Below, piece by piece: positions 5,502 to 8,385 of a DNA stretch of 8,385 nucleotides. The stretch spans positions 1 to 8,385 of the forward strand of contig CAITCX010000211.1 in NCBI GenBank assembly GCA_903890885.1, read 5' to 3'. This DNA comes from an uncultured Dehalococcoidia bacterium. GTDB lineage: Bacteria > Chloroflexota > Dehalococcoidia > Dehalococcoidales > UBA3254. The position numbers and the translations under genes are program-made. The notes beneath the pieces were generated by a model. The model had not been told where the DNA came from and searched no databases. It saw only the letters and a list, made by a program, of their open reading frames with translations. Position 1 is the first letter of the stretch. The number at the start of each line of letters is the position of its first letter.

Positions 5502-6014
5502 ATGACTCCCGATAGGCTTAACCCGCTCTGGTTACTGGCTACTGGTATCCTCATTTTAATCATCCTCATAAGCTCTCTGGCAATCTGGCTGGGACGTGAT
5601 AAAGGAACAGAGATCATTTTCTCGACTCAAAGCAACCAACCAATCAGAACGGAAAACATCATAATCGACGGCGCAGTCACAAATCCCGGCTCCTACCCCC
5701 TCAGGGAGGACGATAGCCTGAGCGATCTGATCAGGGCCGCCGGGGGACAAAATAAAAATGCCGATCTATCCAATCTAAAAGTCACTGTGCCTCAAGCAGG
5801 GGATGCTACTTCTCCCCAAAGAATAAATATCAACCGGGCGGAAAGTTGGCTGCTGCAAGCTTTGCCGGGGATCGGAGAAATTCGTGCACAAGCCGTTGTT
5901 GACTACCGTACTAAAAACGGTCCTTTCAAGAATACAGAGGAAATCATGCTGGTCCCCGGCTTTAGCCCTTCAACTTTCGAGAAGCTAAAGGAACTTATCA
6001 CCATTTCTGATTAA
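5502..6014 (+). CDS. comEA: Competence protein ComEA (DNA receptor, SLBB and helix-hairpin-helix)
   Basis: A 170-residue membrane-anchored protein that binds incoming double-stranded DNA on the outer face and hands it to ComEC. One transmembrane anchor covers about residues 9-30, with the rest outside. An SLBB-type beta-grasp domain (about 51-98) carries DGAVTNPGSYPL and LIRAAGG. The C-terminal ComEA repeat (107-168) begins ININRAE and has the first DNA-binding hairpin LPGIG (121-125), then YRTKNGPF. The second hairpin reads VPGFSP (151-156) instead of the usual VPGIG. The SLBB domain seems about ten residues short at its end, where an NLA...DG...VP segment is usual. GGAGG at 5490-5494 lies 7 nt before the ATG. 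comEC follows after 17 bp. The 73-bp gap upstream has no clear promoter or terminator. Confidence 0.93.
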   Translation: MTPDRLNPLWLLATGILILIILISSLAIWLGRDKGTEIIFSTQSNQPIRTENIIIDGAVTNPGSYPLREDDSLSDLIRAAGGQNKNADLSNLKVTVPQAGDATSPQRININRAESWLLQALPGIGEIRAQAVVDYRTKNGPFKNTEEIMLVPGFSPSTFEKLKELITISD

Positions 6015-6031
6015 TATCAGGACCATTGCGT

Positions 6032-8385
6032 ATGTTTTTGATTGGCATCAGCTTTGCCTGGATTGCTGGGATATGGCTGGGAAGCCTTTTCGATGTCCCT
6101 CCTTCTCTAGTTTTGTGCGCCATTTTGCCAGTGCCTTTAATGTTCTTTTCTCATAAACTACGAAAACGCCTGATTTTACTAACTCTGAGCCTGTTATTCC
6201 TTTTCACCGGTACATGGCTGTCCCCCATCCTAAGTCACCAGTCTAACTTCATTGCAACATACAACGACCGGGGCAGCGTAGAGTTCAAAGGTATGGTTTG
6301 TGAACCAGCGGAAAAACTGGATAACAGAAGCCGAGTGTTGATTTCAATCATGGAAGCTGACGGCCGCCCGTGCGGCGGAAAGGTGCTATACAGCACTTAT
6401 GCCAATCCGATATTAAAATATGGCGATGTTATACAAGGAAAAGGCCTTTTTCAATCTCCTCCCTCTTTCGGGGATTTTGACTATCGTTCCTATCTGGCAA
6501 GTGAAGGCATCAATTCTACCACACAACAACTGGACTACCGCATAATCGAATCCGGCTCAGGCTCTCCAGCAGCAGCCTGGATTTTTGATTTACGGAAACA
6601 GCTGGCAGATTCTCTGGCCTCCGCGCTGCCTGAGCCTCAGGCTTCTCTTTGCCAGGGAATTGTACTGGGCATCCGCAATAATATCTCCCCCGATTTAAAA
6701 AACGATCTTTCAGTAACTGGCTCAGCCCATTTGCTGGCAATTTCCGGCCTTAATTTGACCATAATAGCCGGATTGCTGCTCTCACTGGGACTTTTAACTT
6801 TCGGCCGCCGCTACTATATTTACGCCTGGCTGACCTTGAGTATAATCTGGTTTTATTCCCTGTTAACAGGAATGCAGGCCCCCGTTATACGCAGCGCTAT
6901 TATGGCCAGCGTATTCCTTTTGGCAGAAATACTGGGCCGGCAAAAAAGAGCATTTCCCGCATTGATATTCAGTGCGGCCATCATGGCAGGCTTTTCACCG
7001 TATGTTTTAGGCAATATGTCTTTCCAATTGAGTTTTCTAGCAATGGTAGGGCTTATATTTATCACACCGTTTATCAAGAGATTGGGAACCAGAGGCGTCT
7101 GCGCTGCGGCAGGAGAAGAAGGTTTTTGGTCGAAATTATTAAGTACCGTCATGGACAGCTTCAGTGTTTCCCTGGGGGCCGTTATGGTGGTGTGGCCTAT
7201 TATCGCCTGGCATTTCCAGATTATCTCATTCGTGGGACCTTTGACCACTTTCCTGATATCTCCAGTTCTGACCCCGATTATAATATTCGGGTCGCTGACC
7301 GCGTTCGCCGGCCTTTTAAGCGCTGTTATTGCCCAGATCATCGGATATGTTACCTGGCTATTCCTGTCTTATATGATTGTGCTTGCCTGGGCTTTCGCGG
7401 TTCTACCGCTGGCATATATAAAAACCAGCACTTTCAATTCATTTATTATCTGGCCTTATTACGCGCTATTGCTGCTGCTGATAAATGGCAAAACAGTCTT
7501 TAGCAAAATAGAAAAACATCGGTTAAAAGAGGCCTTGGCCCATTCCAAAGATTGGAGCGTCTCATCAGGAGAAATGATCGGCAGAAAAGCCAAATGGATC
7601 ATGACGCCGCTACTGATAATCGCCTTTCTGACTTCGCTGGCGGCTGTGACAATGCCAGAGCGAGATATCAAGGTCAGTTTCTTAAATGTCGGTGAAGGCG
7701 AATCCATCCTGATCCAAACAGAAGGCCAGAATATTTTGATTGACGGTGGGCCCAGCAGCCAGGCGGTTGAACTGGAATTAGGCAAACTGCTGCCCTTCTG
7801 GGAGCGAAAGATCGATTTAGTGATCCTGACCCACCCCCATTTAGACCACCTTACAGGTTTGCTCGAGGTCTTGAAAAGGTACCAGGTTAAAAAAGTACTG
7901 GCTTCGCCGGTTCCTTCTGATTTGCCCTCTTATCAAGAATGGCTCCAGCTTATTAATTCCAGGAATATCGAATACAAGACGGCACAGAGCGGTCAACAGA
8001 TCATATTAAGCAACGGAGCGATTCTGGATATCCTCAATCCCCCCGGCAATGTCATAGCCGACGCCGCACCTGACCCGGATCAAAATGCCATAGTAGCGCG
8101 TTTATCGTGCGGAATCCACAGTATTTTGTTTACCTCCGATATCGGCAGTGAAACTGAAACACGCCTGTTGCGTGAGAGACTGGTGAAAGATTCTGACGTC
8201 CTGAAGATAGGCCACCACGGTTCAAGTAATTCAACTTCAACCATGTTTTTAAATTCAATCGATCCTTACATAGCGGTTATTTCAGCAGGCGCAGGCAACC
8301 AATTCGGCCATCCGGCCAAAGCAACGCTGGGAAGAATCACCGAATCAGGTATAAATTCGATATACCGGACAGACCTGAACGGCAC
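6032..8385 (+). CDS. comEC: DNA internalization channel ComEC/Rec2 (C-terminus cut by window edge)
   Basis: Inner-membrane channel that carries one DNA strand into the cytoplasm during natural transformation. The frame is open for 784 codons to the window end. Order: N-terminal helices with a DUF4131/OB-like part (about 1-190, with FDYRSYLASEGI), the Competence transmembrane domain (about 205-480, with GSAHLLAISGLN at 230-241, VIRSAIMAS and FQLSF), a linker, and a metallo-beta-lactamase-like domain from about 547. That domain has NVGEGES, LIDGGP, the metal motif HPHLDH (601-606), D703 and GHHGSS (727-732), so the predicted nuclease centre is intact. FGHP and IYRTDLNG near the edge show that only a short tail is missing. 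AGGA at 6019-6022 lies 9 nt before the ATG, and the 17-bp gap to comEA supports one transcript. The usual SGLH reads SGLN. Confidence 0.96.
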   Translation, partial: MFLIGISFAWIAGIWLGSLFDVPPSLVLCAILPVPLMFFSHKLRKRLILLTLSLLFLFTGTWLSPILSHQSNFIATYNDRGSVEFKGMVCEPAEKLDNRSRVLISIMEADGRPCGGKVLYSTYANPILKYGDVIQGKGLFQSPPSFGDFDYRSYLASEGINSTTQQLDYRIIESGSGSPAAAWIFDLRKQLADSLASALPEPQASLCQGIVLGIRNNISPDLKNDLSVTGSAHLLAISGLNLTIIAGLLLSLGLLTFGRRYYIYAWLTLSIIWFYSLLTGMQAPVIRSAIMASVFLLAEILGRQKRAFPALIFSAAIMAGFSPYVLGNMSFQLSFLAMVGLIFITPFIKRLGTRGVCAAAGEEGFWSKLLSTVMDSFSVSLGAVMVVWPIIAWHFQIISFVGPLTTFLISPVLTPIIIFGSLTAFAGLLSAVIAQIIGYVTWLFLSYMIVLAWAFAVLPLAYIKTSTFNSFIIWPYYALLLLLINGKTVFSKIEKHRLKEALAHSKDWSVSSGEMIGRKAKWIMTPLLIIAFLTSLAAVTMPERDIKVSFLNVGEGESILIQTEGQNILIDGGPSSQAVELELGKLLPFWERKIDLVILTHPHLDHLTGLLEVLKRYQVKKVLASPVPSDLPSYQEWLQLINSRNIEYKTAQSGQQIILSNGAILDILNPPGNVIADAAPDPDQNAIVARLSCGIHSILFTSDIGSETETRLLRERLVKDSDVLKIGHHGSSNSTSTMFLNSIDPYIAVISAGAGNQFGHPAKATLGRITESGINSIYRTDLNG

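Noticed and set aside
6853..7341. 162-codon open frame on the minus strand inside comEC
   Set aside because: It lies wholly within the conserved Competence membrane domain of comEC; its sequence shows no recognisable domain and looks like an antisense shadow.

Overview
The window looks like a core-genome segment of a free-living bacterium of the Chloroflexota, most likely class Dehalococcoidia or a relative. That placement rests on remembered resemblance (the MutS N-terminus, a guanylate kinase with GKD and YGVP variants, a RemA/DUF370 neighbour) and not on any search, so it is only moderately secure. No phage, transposon, CRISPR array, rRNA or tRNA is visible. Both ends cut through genes: mutS at the left and comEC at the right.

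Layout: positions 1-2064 hold three minus-strand genes in transcription order remA-like (DUF370), gmk, mutS. remA and gmk overlap by 17 bp. Positions 2065-2402 form an AT-rich divergent intergenic region. It contains a perfect 22-bp palindrome centred on the probable remA -10 element and a near-consensus sigma70 promoter for the rightward genes. Positions 2412-5428 hold a compact plus-strand cassette: a 12-helix APC-superfamily permease, a small universal-stress-family protein, and two coupled TrkA/RCK proteins resembling mycobacterial CeoB and CeoC. The first RCK protein has lost its C-terminal domain. A 9-bp inverted repeat overlaps a second good promoter between the permease and the Usp gene. 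Positions 5502-8385 hold comEA and comEC, the receptor and channel for DNA uptake in natural transformation.

How the parts fit: remA-gmk-mutS combines a small DNA-binding regulator, guanine nucleotide supply and mismatch repair. The central cassette is the most interesting part. An APC permease, a separate Usp-like domain and a pair of nucleotide-sensing RCK proteins sit together, with no TrkH/KtrB channel subunit in the window. This suggests an APC-type, RCK-gated ion (possibly K+) or solute transporter, reminiscent of KimA with its cytosolic Usp-like domain split into a separate gene. That reading is inference. The comEA-comEC pair implies a capacity for DNA import.
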